DNA of 17,188 nucleotides from an uncultured Collinsella sp. Lineage in GTDB: Bacteria; Actinomycetota; Coriobacteriia; Coriobacteriales; Coriobacteriaceae. Location: the NCBI GenBank assembly GCA_902496775.1, contig CABVCF010000042.1, forward strand, positions 1-17,188. Direction: 5' to 3'. A program made the position numbers and the translations under genes. This document shows positions 6,361-14,253 of the stretch, one piece after another. The notes below the pieces were generated by a model. That model did not search any database, was not told the origin of the DNA, and saw nothing but the letters and a program-made list of their open reading frames with translations. How positions within the stretch are numbered: position 1 is the stretch's first letter; each line of letters starts with the position of its first letter.

Positions 6361-6729
6361 ATGAACAAGCATAAGGCGAAGCTGGAAGGCCTCAAGCGTC
6401 GTCAGCGTCGTGTTCGCGGCAAGGTCTCGGGTACCTCCGAGCGTCCGCGTCTTCGCGTGACCCGTACTAACGCCAACATCTATGCCCAGATCATCGACGA
6501 CAGCAAGGGCTCCAGCCTGACGCTCGTCTCTGCCTCGACCCTCGAGGCCGAGTTCAAGGGCACCCACACCTCGAACAAGGAGGCTGCGGAGAAGGTCGGT
6601 CAGCTCGTTGGCAAGCGCGCCATCGAGGCCGGCATCACCAAGGTCGCCTTCGATCGCGGTGGCCGTATCTACCATGGCCGCGTCAAGGCCCTCGCCGACG
6701 GTGCTCGTGCCGCCGGTCTCGAGTTCTAG
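6361..6729 (+). CDS. rplR: 50S ribosomal protein L18
   Basis: The 122-residue product is L18, a 5S rRNA-binding protein of the central protuberance. The basic N-terminus (MNKHKAKLEGLKRRQRR) and the blocks RPRLRVTRTNANIYAQIID, GKRAIEAGITKVAFDRGG and YHGRVKALADGAR are typical. The ATG follows TAGGAG. The stop codon is followed at once by the AGGAGG of rpsE, which starts 14 nt later. Confidence 0.98.
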   Translation: MNKHKAKLEGLKRRQRRVRGKVSGTSERPRLRVTRTNANIYAQIIDDSKGSSLTLVSASTLEAEFKGTHTSNKEAAEKVGQLVGKRAIEAGITKVAFDRGGRIYHGRVKALADGARAAGLEF

Positions 6730-6743
6730 GAGGTATGTAGCAC

Positions 6744-7268
6744 ATGGCTCGTAATCAGAAGCAGCAGCGCGAGGCCTCCGAGTTCGAGGAGCGCGTCGTT
6801 TACATCAACCGCGTGTCGAAGACCGTCAAGGGTGGTCGTCGCATGAGCCTCGTCGCTCTCGTCGTCGTTGGCGACGGCAAGGGCAACGTCGGCGTTGGCA
6901 TGGGCAAGTCCGCTGAGGTGCCCCTGGCCATCTCCAAGGCATCTCTCGATGCCAAGAAGAACATGTTCCACGTGCCGGTGACCGAGCAGGGCACCATCCC
7001 GCACGAGGTTCTCGGCCACTTTGGTGCCGGCCGCATCATCATTAAGCCCGCTGTCGAGGGTACCGGCGTTATCGCCGGCGGCGCTGTGCGTCCCCTCTTT
7101 GAGCTTGCTGGCATCAAGAACGTCCTGTCCAAGTCCCTCGGTACCGACAACGGCCTCAACATCATCAAGGCTGCCGTCGAGGGCCTCAAGGAGCTCTCCA
7201 GCCCTGAGGACGTCGCGGCTCGCCGTGGCCTGACGGTCTCCGAGATGTTCGTCGGTAAGGAGAACTAA
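6744..7268 (+). CDS. rpsE: 30S ribosomal protein S5
   Basis: The 174-residue product is S5, which sits at the mRNA entry side of the small subunit and contributes to decoding fidelity. The double-stranded RNA-binding domain is visible (FEERVVYINRVSKTVKGG, then DGKGNVGVGMGKS), as is the C-terminal fold (GAGRIIIKPA, GTGVIAGGAVRPLFELAGI). The ATG follows AGGAGG with a 9-nt gap. rpmD begins 2 nt after the stop codon, which implies coupled translation. Confidence 0.98.
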   Translation: MARNQKQQREASEFEERVVYINRVSKTVKGGRRMSLVALVVVGDGKGNVGVGMGKSAEVPLAISKASLDAKKNMFHVPVTEQGTIPHEVLGHFGAGRIIIKPAVEGTGVIAGGAVRPLFELAGIKNVLSKSLGTDNGLNIIKAAVEGLKELSSPEDVAARRGLTVSEMFVGKEN

Positions 7269-7270
7269 GC

Positions 7271-7453
7271 ATGGCTGACACCATCAAGATCAAGCAGGTC
7301 CGCAGCACCAACGGTTGCAAGCAGGACCAGGTCCGTACTGTCCGTGCCCTCGGTCTCCACAGGATCCGCGAGGTTCGCGAGATTGCTGACAACGAGTCCG
7401 TCCGCGGCATGATCTTCAAGGTCAAGCACCTTGTCGAGATTGTAGAGGAGTAG
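7271..7453 (+). CDS. rpmD: 50S ribosomal protein L30
   Basis: The 60-residue product matches bacterial L30: IKIKQVRSTNGCKQDQVRTVRALGL followed by RIREVREIADNESVRGMIFKVKHLVEI. Its ribosome site (AAGGAG) lies inside the end of rpsE. The rplO start codon lies 3 nt after its stop. Confidence 0.97.
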   Translation: MADTIKIKQVRSTNGCKQDQVRTVRALGLHRIREVREIADNESVRGMIFKVKHLVEIVEE

Positions 7454-7456
7454 CAA

Positions 7457-7906
7457 ATGCAGCTTCACGATCTTACTCCCGCGCCCGGTTCCACCAAGAA
7501 CCGCAAGCGCGTCGGCCGTGGCAATTCTTCGGGTCACGGCACCACTTCTGGCCGCGGTCAGAAGGGCCAGGGTTCTCGCTCTGGCGGCACCAAGGGTGCC
7601 GGCTTCGAGGGTGGCCAGACTCCGCTGGCTATGCGCCTGCCCAAGCTTCCGGGCTTCCGTAACCCCCGTCGTATCGAGTACACCGCTGTTAACGTTGAGC
7701 GTCTCGAGCGTAAGTTCGAGGACGGCGCTGTGATCGACGGTGCCGCTCTTAAGGCCGCTCGCATCACCAAGAGCGAGTTCGAGCCCGTCAAGGTGCTCGG
7801 CAATGGTGAGCTCACCAAGAAGTTCACGGTCAAGGTCGACAAGGTCAGCGCTTCTGCGCAGGCCAAGATCGAGGCCGCCGGCGGAAAGGTCGAGCTGCCG
7901 TGCTAA
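7457..7906 (+). CDS. rplO: 50S ribosomal protein L15
   Basis: The 149-residue product is L15, an early large-subunit assembly protein. The basic glycine-rich N-terminal arm is clear (KNRKRVGRGNSSGHGTTSGRG, then GSRSGGTKGAGFEGGQTPLAMRLPK), as is the C-terminal globular part ending in AAGGKVELPC. The ATG follows GAGGAG. The last 7 nt overlap the start of secY, so SecY synthesis is probably coupled to L15 termination. Confidence 0.98.
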   Translation: MQLHDLTPAPGSTKNRKRVGRGNSSGHGTTSGRGQKGQGSRSGGTKGAGFEGGQTPLAMRLPKLPGFRNPRRIEYTAVNVERLERKFEDGAVIDGAALKAARITKSEFEPVKVLGNGELTKKFTVKVDKVSASAQAKIEAAGGKVELPC

Positions 7907-9186
7907 ATGGTCTTAAGAATGCTTTCCGCATCAAAGAATTGCGCGAAAAGATTCTTTTTACCATAGCTATGCTCGTCGTGTACCGCATTGGTGCGCACGT
8001 TCCTGTGCCCGGCATTCCCTTCCAGGGGATGCTGGGCCTTTTCTCGACCGATAACAATTCGGTCGCCGCAGGTGCTATGGCCCTCCTGAATCTTTTCTCT
8101 GGCGGCGCGTTGAGCTATGTGTCGGTGTTTTCGCTGGGCATCATGCCTTACATCACCAGCTCGATCATCCTCCAGATGCTCCAGGCCGTTGTGCCTTCCC
8201 TGCATGAGCTTGCCCGCGAGGGCGAGGTCGGTCAGACCAAGATTACGCAGTATTCGCGTTACCTCACCCTGGCTCTGGCAATCCTCAACTCCGTGGGTTA
8301 CCTCTTCCTCTTTAAGAGCTTCGGCATCAGCTTCAATGGCGCCGGCGCTCCCGAGATCATCTTCGACCTCATGATCGTCGGTACGCTCACCGCGGGCGCC
8401 ATGCTGATCATGTGGATTGGTGAGCTCATCACCCAGCGCGGTATCGGCAATGGCATGTCGCTGATCATCTTCGCGAACATCATGGCCGGTCTGCCGCAGG
8501 CTATCTTCTCCAGCACCGAGGGCAATGCCGGTGGCATCATCACCATGGTGATCATCTGCGCCATCATCCTGCTGGTTATCCCGCTGATTGTTTTCCTTGA
8601 GCGCGGCCAGCGCCGCATCCCGGTCTCCTACGCTAAGCGCGTCGTGGGCCGTCGCATGATGGGTGGCCAGACCACCTACCTGCCCATCAAGGTCAACACT
8701 GCGGGTGTCGTGCCGATCATCTTCGCTTCGGCGCTGCTGTACTTCCCGGCTCAGATTGCCGTGTTCTTCCCCGGCATCGGCTGGATTCAGGCAGTTGCCT
8801 CCGCGCTTTCGACCGGTTGGCTCAACTGGGTGCTTAACGTTGTCCTCATCGTGTTCTTCGCGTACTTCTACACCTCCATGGTGTTCAACCCCGATGACAC
8901 GGCCGATAACCTTAAGAAGCAGGGCGGCTTTATTCCGGGCGTCCGTCCGGGTAGGGCTACCGCGGCCTACATCAAGAACGCGCTCAACAAGATCACGCTT
9001 CCCAGCGCTGTCTTTTTGGCGCTCATCGCCATCGTGCCTTCGATCATCTTCTCCTTCACGGGTAACCATCTGATCCAGGCATTTGGCGGCACGTCCATCC
9101 TCATCATGGTCGGCGTCGTGCTCGACACGGTCGATAAGCTCGAAGGCCAGATCAAGATGTATGATTACGATGGATTCTTTAAATAG
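7900..9186 (+). CDS. secY: Protein translocase channel subunit SecY
   Basis: The 428-residue product is the pore subunit of the SecYEG translocon in the cytoplasmic membrane. About ten hydrophobic segments are visible, starting with ILFTIAMLVVYRIGA near residue 20. Conserved blocks include RIGAHVPVPGI, YITSSIILQML, GIGNGMSLIIFANI, the cytoplasmic loop GQRRIPVSYAKR, and IKVNTAGVVPIIFA. GTG 7900 is chosen as start: it gives MLNGLKNAFRIKELR, the normal N-terminus, with GGAAAGG about 10 nt upstream. The ATG at 7907 is in another frame. Length is standard for Gram-positive SecY. Confidence 0.97.
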   Translation: MLNGLKNAFRIKELREKILFTIAMLVVYRIGAHVPVPGIPFQGMLGLFSTDNNSVAAGAMALLNLFSGGALSYVSVFSLGIMPYITSSIILQMLQAVVPSLHELAREGEVGQTKITQYSRYLTLALAILNSVGYLFLFKSFGISFNGAGAPEIIFDLMIVGTLTAGAMLIMWIGELITQRGIGNGMSLIIFANIMAGLPQAIFSSTEGNAGGIITMVIICAIILLVIPLIVFLERGQRRIPVSYAKRVVGRRMMGGQTTYLPIKVNTAGVVPIIFASALLYFPAQIAVFFPGIGWIQAVASALSTGWLNWVLNVVLIVFFAYFYTSMVFNPDDTADNLKKQGGFIPGVRPGRATAAYIKNALNKITLPSAVFLALIAIVPSIIFSFTGNHLIQAFGGTSILIMVGVVLDTVDKLEGQIKMYDYDGFFK

Positions 9187-9204
9187 GCTAGAGGAGGATT
9201 GCTC

Positions 9205-9831
9205 ATGAACCTCGTATTGCTCGGAGCTCCGGGTGCCGGTAAGGGCACCGTCGCACAGGAGCTCGTCGCCGAGTTTGGCGTCGCCCATATTTCCACGGGC
9301 GACCTGCTGCGTGCTGCCGTCAAGGGTGGCACCGAGCTTGGTATTCAGGCTAAGAAGTACATGGACGCTGGCGAGCTCGTTCCCGACCAGCTCGTGATCG
9401 ACCTTGTCAAGGAGCGCCTTGCCGCCGATGACGCCCAGCAGGGCTTCATCCTCGACGGCTTCCCGCGCAACACCGCCCAGGCTGTGACGCTCGATTCCGA
9501 GCTCTCCGCCATGGGTCGCGAGATCGATTGCGCCCTTCTGGTCGATGTGGCCCCCGAGGTCATCATCGATCGTCTGTCTTCGCGTCGCACCTGCCGCGCC
9601 TGCGGTTACACCGGCACCGCTGCCGATGCTACCTGCCCCAAGTGCGCAGGCGAGATGTATCAGCGCGACGACGACAAGCCCGAGACCATCAAGAACCGTC
9701 TCGACGTCTACGAGAAGTCCACGAGCCCGCTCGTTGACTACTATCGTGGCCAGGGTCTGCTCAAGTCGGTCAACGGTGACCAGGCTCGCGAGACCGTGTA
9801 CGGGGATGTCAAAGAGGCTCTCGGTCTATGA
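9205..9831 (+). CDS. adk: Adenylate kinase, long zinc-lid type
   Basis: The 208-residue enzyme interconverts ATP plus AMP and two ADP in the cytoplasm. The P loop GAPGAGKGT is at residues 7-15, the AMP-site segment STGDLLRAA follows, and ILDGFPRN is the central motif. The lid has four cysteines, C130, C133, C144 and C147, expected to hold a structural zinc ion. The ATG at 9205 is chosen because GAGGAGGA (9191-9198) is 6 nt upstream; the in-frame TTG at 9199 lies against that site. The stop overlaps the map start by 4 nt (ATGA). Confidence 0.98.
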   Translation: MNLVLLGAPGAGKGTVAQELVAEFGVAHISTGDLLRAAVKGGTELGIQAKKYMDAGELVPDQLVIDLVKERLAADDAQQGFILDGFPRNTAQAVTLDSELSAMGREIDCALLVDVAPEVIIDRLSSRRTCRACGYTGTAADATCPKCAGEMYQRDDDKPETIKNRLDVYEKSTSPLVDYYRGQGLLKSVNGDQARETVYGDVKEALGL

Positions 9832-10616
9832 TCAAGATTAAGTCTGCAACGCAAATCGAGCAGATGAAGAAGGCAGGAGCGCTATCTAAGATGGCGCTCC
9901 GCCACGTTGGAGCCATGGTGCGCCCCGGCGTTTCGACTTTTGAGCTCGATCAGCTCGCGGAGCAGATTATCCGCATGCATGGCGGCACCCCGGCCTTTAA
10001 GGGTTACGGCGGGTTCCCGGGGACCATTTGCGCATCGATCAACGATGCCGTGGTCCACGGTATTCCCAACCCCGACATGATCCTGCGCGATGGCGATATC
10101 ATCTCCATCGATACGGGAGCCGTTGTCGACGGTTGGGTTGGCGATAACGCCTGGACGTTTTTCGTCGGCACCCCCACGCCCGAGGCCAAGGCCCTGTGCG
10201 AGGTTACGCGAGATTGCCTAAAGGCTGCCATCGAGCAGGCTGTTCCCGGTAACCATATCGGGGACGTCGGCTATGCCGTTCAGTCCCTCGCCGAGTCTCA
10301 CGGTTACGGCGTGCTTCGCGATTACGTGGGGCATGGTATCGGCCGTGTGATGCACGAGGACCCCAACGTTCCAAATTATGGAAAGAAGGGGAGAGGCGTT
10401 CGCCTCCAGGCCGGCATGGTCATTGCCATCGAGCCGATGGTTACGATGGGTTCCAACCATGTGAGCACGGGCTCCGACGGTTGGATCGTTACGACCAACG
10501 ACCACCTGCCCGCCGCGCACTACGAGAACACCGTCGCCATTACCAATGACGGTCCGGTGATTCTCACCACGGATGCCCAAGGTGCTTGGTGTTCGCTCCA
10601 AGGCGGAGAAATGTAA
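9828..10616 (+). CDS. map: Methionine aminopeptidase, type I
   Basis: The 262-residue enzyme removes the initiator methionine from new proteins. All five metal ligands are present: D95 and D106 in the SIDTGAVVDGWVGDNAW region, H169 in GHGIG, E202 in IEPM and E233 in HYENTV; the substrate-site histidine is H77 in VVHGIP. The start codon overlaps the adk stop (ATGA). The protein ends with an unremarkable tail, GAWCSLQGGEM, whose last codon and stop are already part of the long inverted repeat that follows. Confidence 0.98.
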   Translation: MIKIKSATQIEQMKKAGALSKMALRHVGAMVRPGVSTFELDQLAEQIIRMHGGTPAFKGYGGFPGTICASINDAVVHGIPNPDMILRDGDIISIDTGAVVDGWVGDNAWTFFVGTPTPEAKALCEVTRDCLKAAIEQAVPGNHIGDVGYAVQSLAESHGYGVLRDYVGHGIGRVMHEDPNVPNYGKKGRGVRLQAGMVIAIEPMVTMGSNHVSTGSDGWIVTTNDHLPAAHYENTVAITNDGPVILTTDAQGAWCSLQGGEM

Positions 10617-10736
10617 AAGTCGCCGCCCCCTGATGCCCAACCTCGCCTTTCAATTTCGAAGGCATGACCCCAAGGTCTATGCCTTCTCATTTCAAGGCGA
10701 TCTTGGGCATCAGGGAACGGCTTTGTTTTACATTTC
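10608..10736. repeat. Long imperfect inverted repeat between map and infA
   Basis: Arms of about 58 nt (10608-10665 and 10679-10736) pair around a 13-nt loop. Perfect blocks are gaaatgtaaaa with ttttacatttc at the base, ccctgatgcccaa with ttgggcatcaggg, cgcctt with aaggcg, and gaaggcat with atgccttc near the loop, separated by short mismatched stretches. The left arm covers the map stop codon. No T tract follows, so simple termination is not obvious. It may separate the secY-adk-map transcript from infA or be a degenerate mobile repeat. Confidence 0.8.
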
Positions 10737-10780
10737 AAATGTAACAAGTTCCACTTAGTTGTGGAGCCATTACGAAGTTA

Positions 10781-10809
10781 TTACGATGCGTGCATACGTG
10801 TTGTAGAAT
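10781..10809 (+). promoter_or_regulatory. Candidate infA promoter
   Basis: TAGAAT at 10804-10809 is a good -10 match, and TTACGA at 10781-10786 lies 17 bp upstream as a weak -35. The stretch 10737-10848 is AT-rich compared with the genes and has no coding potential. A promoter here fits the break between map and infA made by the inverted repeat. Confidence 0.45.
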
Positions 10810-10848
10810 ACTCAATCGCTGTCGTTTTCTAGAGAAAGATGATTGCTT

Positions 10849-11067
10849 GTGAAGAAGGAAGACGCAATTGAGCTCGAGGGTACGGTAAAGGAACCGTTGC
10901 CCAACGCCATGTTTAAGGTCGAGCTCGAGAACGGTCATTCGGTTCTGTGCAACATTTCTGGCAAGATCCGAATGAATTACATCCGTATTCTCCCCGGTGA
11001 CAGGGTTGTCGTGGAGCTTTCCCCGTACGACCTGACCCGCGGCCGCATCACCTATCGCTACAAATAG
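10849..11067 (+). CDS. infA: Translation initiation factor IF-1
   Basis: The 72-residue product is IF-1, the OB-fold protein that occupies the ribosomal A site during initiation. It shows MKKEDAIELEGTV, LPNAMFKVELENGH, ISGKIRMNYIRILPGD and the closing YDLTRGRITYRYK. GTG 10849 is preferred because it gives the standard N-terminus. The in-frame TTG at 10843 would add two residues and sits at a better distance from the weak AGAAAG ribosome site, so the start is not certain. Weak initiation signals are notable for an essential, abundant factor. Confidence 0.95.
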   Translation: MKKEDAIELEGTVKEPLPNAMFKVELENGHSVLCNISGKIRMNYIRILPGDRVVVELSPYDLTRGRITYRYK

Positions 11068-11091
11068 CGGCACGCATACACGCACTCCATT

Positions 11092-11168
11092 TCCGACTGC
11101 AGGCTTAGCTCAACCTACGGTCGGATTGTGTGTGAAGACCAGCCATAGTTTTAAACGCCTGCGGCTGG
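11092..11168 (+). promoter_or_regulatory. Structured infA-rpmJ spacer with complementary hairpin loops
   Basis: Stem 1 is 11092-11099 with 11118-11125 (8 pairs, one wobble). Stem 2 is CCAGCC 11139-11144 with GGCTGG 11163-11168. The loops carry complementary sequence: caggc at 11100-11104 and gcctg at 11157-11161. They could kiss or form a pseudoknot just before the rpmJ-rpsM-rpsK-rpsD block. In E. coli, S4 represses the alpha operon through a pseudoknot upstream of rpsM; this could be a counterpart, but no S4 recognition core is shown. Confidence 0.35.
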
Positions 11169-11217
11169 GCGAGTAGATAGTAGGGAAGTAGTTTGAGCGC
11201 TACCGAAAGGAAGAACG

Positions 11218-11331
11218 ATGAAGGTACGTCCTTCGGTCAAGAAGATGTGCGATAAGTGCAAAATCATTAGGCGCCATGGCAAGGTCCTCGTCATTTGCGA
11301 GAACCCCCGTCATAAGCAGCGTCAGGGTTAA
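11218..11331 (+). CDS. rpmJ: 50S ribosomal protein L36, zinc type
   Basis: This 37-residue gene reads MKVRPSVKKMCDKC and so on, with the zinc ligands C11, C14, C27 and H32. The ATG at 11218 follows GAAAGGAAG and the gene ends with TAA at 11329-11331. L36 is the smallest large-subunit protein and commonly follows infA. The gap to infA is 150 nt and structured; rpsM begins 14 nt after the stop. Confidence 0.97.
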   Translation: MKVRPSVKKMCDKCKIIRRHGKVLVICENPRHKQRQG

Positions 11332-11345
11332 GAGAGGAGACTACG

Positions 11346-11720
11346 TTGGCCCGTATTAATGGTGTCGACCTCCCGCGTGAGAAGCGCGTTGAGATCGGTC
11401 TGACCTACATTTACGGCATCGGCCGCACCACTGCGACGAAGATTTGCGTCGAGTGCAACGTTAACGTGGATACGCGCGTTAAGGACCTCACCGAGGATGA
11501 GGTTAACGCCATCCGCGATTATATCGACAAGAACCAGATCATGGTTGAGGGCGACCTCCGCCGTGAGCGCAACCAGAACGTCAAGCGCCTTATGGACATC
11601 GGCTGCAACCGCGGCCTTCGTCACCGCAAGGGCCTCCCGGTCCGCGGCCAGCGCACCCACACTAACGCTCGTACCCGCAAGGGCCCGAAGCGTCAGATCG
11701 GTGCTAAGAAGAAGAAATAA
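11346..11720 (+). CDS. rpsM: 30S ribosomal protein S13
   Basis: The 124-residue product is S13, which contacts the P-site tRNA and bridges to the large subunit from the head. It begins MARINGVDLPREKRVEIGLTYI and ends with the basic tail RGQRTHTNARTRKGPKR followed by QIGAKKKK. The start is TTG at 11346, with AGAGGAGA about 7 nt upstream; TTG is an uncommon start for a ribosomal protein gene and may tune its output. Confidence 0.98.
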   Translation: MARINGVDLPREKRVEIGLTYIYGIGRTTATKICVECNVNVDTRVKDLTEDEVNAIRDYIDKNQIMVEGDLRRERNQNVKRLMDIGCNRGLRHRKGLPVRGQRTHTNARTRKGPKRQIGAKKKK

Positions 11721-11734
11721 GGAGCGCTAGATAG

Positions 11735-12139
11735 ATGGCTACTGCTAAGAAGAACGTTCGCGCTGCCCGTCTGAAGCGCGCGGACCGTAAGAACATTTCC
11801 GTGGGCCAGGCTCACATCCGTTCTACGTTCAACAACACGATCGTTTCGATCACCGATCCCCAGGGCAACGTCATTTCCTGGAAGTCGGCTGGCCAGGTGG
11901 GCTTCAAGGGCTCCCGTAAGTCCACGCCGTTCGCTGCCCAGATGGCTGCCGAGGCTGCTGCCAAGCAGGCCATGGAGCACGGTATGAAGAAGGTTTCCGT
12001 CTTCGTCAAGGGCCCCGGCTCCGGTCGTGAGACCGCCATCCGCTCCCTCCAGGCTGCTGGCCTCGAGGTCTCGAGCATCCAGGACAAGACCCCCATTCCG
12101 CACAACGGCTGCCGCCCCAAGAAGCGTCGCCGCGTGTAA
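11735..12139 (+). CDS. rpsK: 30S ribosomal protein S11
   Basis: The 134-residue product is S11 of the platform, near the mRNA exit. The blocks VGQAHIRSTFNNTIVSITD, AAKQAMEHGMKKV, VKGPGSGRETAIRSLQAAG and the C-terminal PIPHNGCRPKKRRRV are diagnostic. The ATG follows AAGGAG. It is 14 nt after rpsM and 19 nt before rpsD. Confidence 0.98.
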   Translation: MATAKKNVRAARLKRADRKNISVGQAHIRSTFNNTIVSITDPQGNVISWKSAGQVGFKGSRKSTPFAAQMAAEAAAKQAMEHGMKKVSVFVKGPGSGRETAIRSLQAAGLEVSSIQDKTPIPHNGCRPKKRRRV

Positions 12140-12158
12140 CTGAAAGGATCGTATCAAT

Positions 12159-12755
12159 ATGGCAATCGACAGGACTCCTGTTCTTAAGCGCTGCCGTCAG
12201 CTCGGGATCGATCCCGCTGAGCTCGGTTACAGCAGCAAGAAGGAATCTATCCGTCAGCCCAAGCGCCGTCGCAAGGAATCTGAGTACGGCATGCAGCTGC
12301 GTGAGAAGCAGAAGGTCAAGTTCATCTATGGCGTTCTGGAGAAGCAGTTCCACGGCTACTTCAACAAGGCCCGTAAGATGAACGGCGTCACCGGTGAGAA
12401 CCTCATGATCATCCTTGAGTCTCGCCTCGACAACGTCGTCTTCCGTCTTGGCTTCGCCCGCACCCGCAAGGAGGCTCGTCAGTCCGTCCGTCACGGTCAC
12501 TTCACCGTGAACGGCAAGCGCGTGGACATCCCGTCCTACCGCGTCAAGGCCGGCGACGTCGTCGCTGTCGGCGAGAAGTTCCGTGACCTCCTCCCCATCA
12601 AGGAGGCCCTGATTTCCTCCGAGCGCTTTGAGGTCCCTGGCTGGCTCGAGGTCGATATCGAGAAGCTGTCTGGTAACGTGCTCGCTCTGCCGACGCGTGA
12701 GCAGATCAGCGGTGATATCAACGAGCAGCTCATCGTCGAGCTCTACTCTAAGTAG
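12159..12755 (+). CDS. rpsD: 30S ribosomal protein S4, zinc-free type
   Basis: The 198-residue product is S4, a primary 16S rRNA binder that nucleates small-subunit assembly. The S4 RNA-binding domain is clear (LESRLDNVVFRLGFARTRKEARQSVRHGHFTVNGKRV, here in two parts). Only one cysteine (C12) is in the N-terminal region, so this is the zinc-free form, although S14, L36 and Adk here keep their zinc cysteines. Its ribosome site is AAAGGATCG. It is followed by rpoA after 32 nt, as in the alpha operon. Confidence 0.97.
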   Translation: MAIDRTPVLKRCRQLGIDPAELGYSSKKESIRQPKRRRKESEYGMQLREKQKVKFIYGVLEKQFHGYFNKARKMNGVTGENLMIILESRLDNVVFRLGFARTRKEARQSVRHGHFTVNGKRVDIPSYRVKAGDVVAVGEKFRDLLPIKEALISSERFEVPGWLEVDIEKLSGNVLALPTREQISGDINEQLIVELYSK

Positions 12756-12787
12756 TCCATCCGGGCTGCTGAGGCTGGAGGTAATAC

Positions 12788-13729
12788 ATGTCAGAATTCA
12801 TTAGGCCTCAGGTTCAGGTCGAAGAGATCAACGAGACCTCTGCTCGTGTCTCCGTCGAGCCGCTCGAGCGTGGCTACGGCGATACGCTGGGTAACTCGCT
12901 TCGTCGTGTTCTTCTGTCCTCGCTCGAGGGTGCCGCCGTCGAGGCTATTCAGATCGATGGTGCGCAGCACGAGTTCATGACCATCCCTAACATGGTCGAG
13001 GATGTCACCGACATCGTCCTGAATGTCAAGGGTCTTGTCTTCAGGGCTCTCGGCACGACCGACGAGGCGACCGCCACCATCTCGGTTGACGGCCCCTGCG
13101 AGGTCACCGGTGCGGACTTCTTTATTCCGTCCGAGTTTGAGCTGGTCAACCCCGAGCAGCACATCGCTACGCTCACCGAGGGTGGCCATCTCACCATGAG
13201 CATGCGCATCGGCTATGGCCGCGGCTATGTTTCTGGCGAGGCCAACAAGCGCGACAACGATCCCATCGGTGTGATCCACGTCGACTCGCTGTACTCGCCG
13301 GTTTCCCGTTGCGCCAAGCTCGTTGAGGCTTGCCGTGTCGGTCAGCACACCGACTACGACCGCCTTGTCCTCGAGATCGAGACCAACGGCTCCATCGCCC
13401 CGCGCGACGCCGTGGTCCAGGCTGCCAATATCATCAACCAGCATATGGCCGCCTTTATGAACCTTGCCGAGACCCCCGAGGTCGAGGAGGAGGCTTCGAT
13501 CTTCGCTCCCGAGGTCACCAACGACAACGCCGAGCTGGACAAGCAGATCGAGGATCTGGACCTTTCCGTCCGTTCCTACAACTGCCTTAAGCGCGCCAGC
13601 ATTCACTCGGTCCGTCAGCTCGTTGAGTTCTCGGAGAACGATCTGCTCAACATCCGTAACTTCGGTGTTAAGTCGATCGAGGAAGTGAAGGACAAGCTTG
13701 AGTCCATGGGCCTGAGCCTGAAGGCTTAA
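12788..13729 (+). CDS. rpoA: RNA polymerase alpha subunit
   Basis: The 313-residue product has both alpha domains. The N-terminal assembly domain (about residues 1-230) contains VEPLERGYGDTLGNSLRR and YSPVSRCAKLVEACRVG. After an acidic linker the C-terminal domain reads LDLSVRSYNCLKRASIHSV, then LLNIRNFGVKSIEEVKDKL, the part that contacts UP elements and activators. The ATG follows GGAGG. Its place between rpsD and rplQ is standard. Confidence 0.98.
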   Translation: MSEFIRPQVQVEEINETSARVSVEPLERGYGDTLGNSLRRVLLSSLEGAAVEAIQIDGAQHEFMTIPNMVEDVTDIVLNVKGLVFRALGTTDEATATISVDGPCEVTGADFFIPSEFELVNPEQHIATLTEGGHLTMSMRIGYGRGYVSGEANKRDNDPIGVIHVDSLYSPVSRCAKLVEACRVGQHTDYDRLVLEIETNGSIAPRDAVVQAANIINQHMAAFMNLAETPEVEEEASIFAPEVTNDNAELDKQIEDLDLSVRSYNCLKRASIHSVRQLVEFSENDLLNIRNFGVKSIEEVKDKLESMGLSLKA

Positions 13730-13759
13730 TGCTTCGCATATTTGAGGAGAAACTAGACC

Positions 13760-14227
13760 ATGCGTCACAACGTTAAGAAGGGCCTGAAGCTCGGCACCGA
13801 TGCGAGCCACACCAAGGCCATGAAGAAGAGCCTTGCTAAGGCCCTCTTCGAGAACGACCGCATCAAGACCACCGAGACCCGCGCTAAGGCGCTGCGTTCG
13901 GTCGTCGATCCGATCATCACCTGGGCCAAGAAGGGCGACCTGCACTCTCGTCGTCTGGCTATCGCCAAGCTCGGCGATAAGCAGCTCGTTGCCGAGATCT
14001 TCGACAAGGCTGCCCAGGGTATGTGGCAGGACCGCAACGGCGGTTACACCCGCATCATGAAGCTCGGTAACCGTAAGGGCGACAATGCTCCCATCGTTAT
14101 CATGGAGCTCGTCACCGAGCCTTGCACGCCTAAGGCCAAGAAGGCTGCTCCGGCCCCCAAGAAGGCCGCTGCTCCCAAGAAGGTCGAGGCTGCCGAGGAG
14201 GCTCCTGCTGAGGAGACCGCTGAGTAG
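13760..14227 (+). CDS. rplQ: 50S ribosomal protein L17 with Ala/Lys/Pro/Glu tail
   Basis: Residues 1-120 form normal L17 (MRHNVKKGLKLGTDASHTKA through GGYTRIMKLGNRKGDNAPIV). L17 lies near the polypeptide exit tunnel. Residues 121-155 are an added low-complexity tail of Ala, Lys, Pro and then Glu, basic first and acidic at the end. Such tails are common in high-GC actinobacterial ribosomal proteins and are probably disordered. The ATG follows TGAGGAGA. It is the last gene of the cluster; a strong terminator lies 27 nt after the stop. Confidence 0.98.
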   Translation: MRHNVKKGLKLGTDASHTKAMKKSLAKALFENDRIKTTETRAKALRSVVDPIITWAKKGDLHSRRLAIAKLGDKQLVAEIFDKAAQGMWQDRNGGYTRIMKLGNRKGDNAPIVIMELVTEPCTPKAKKAAPAPKKAAAPKKVEAAEEAPAEETAE

Positions 14228-14253
14228 ACAATCCGTCTGCATAGGCTATATTC

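Noticed and set aside
9592..9645. Adk lid cysteines as a possible separate zinc-finger domain or fusion
   Set aside because: The CxxC and CxxC spacing is the normal long-lid adenylate kinase zinc site, and total length is normal.
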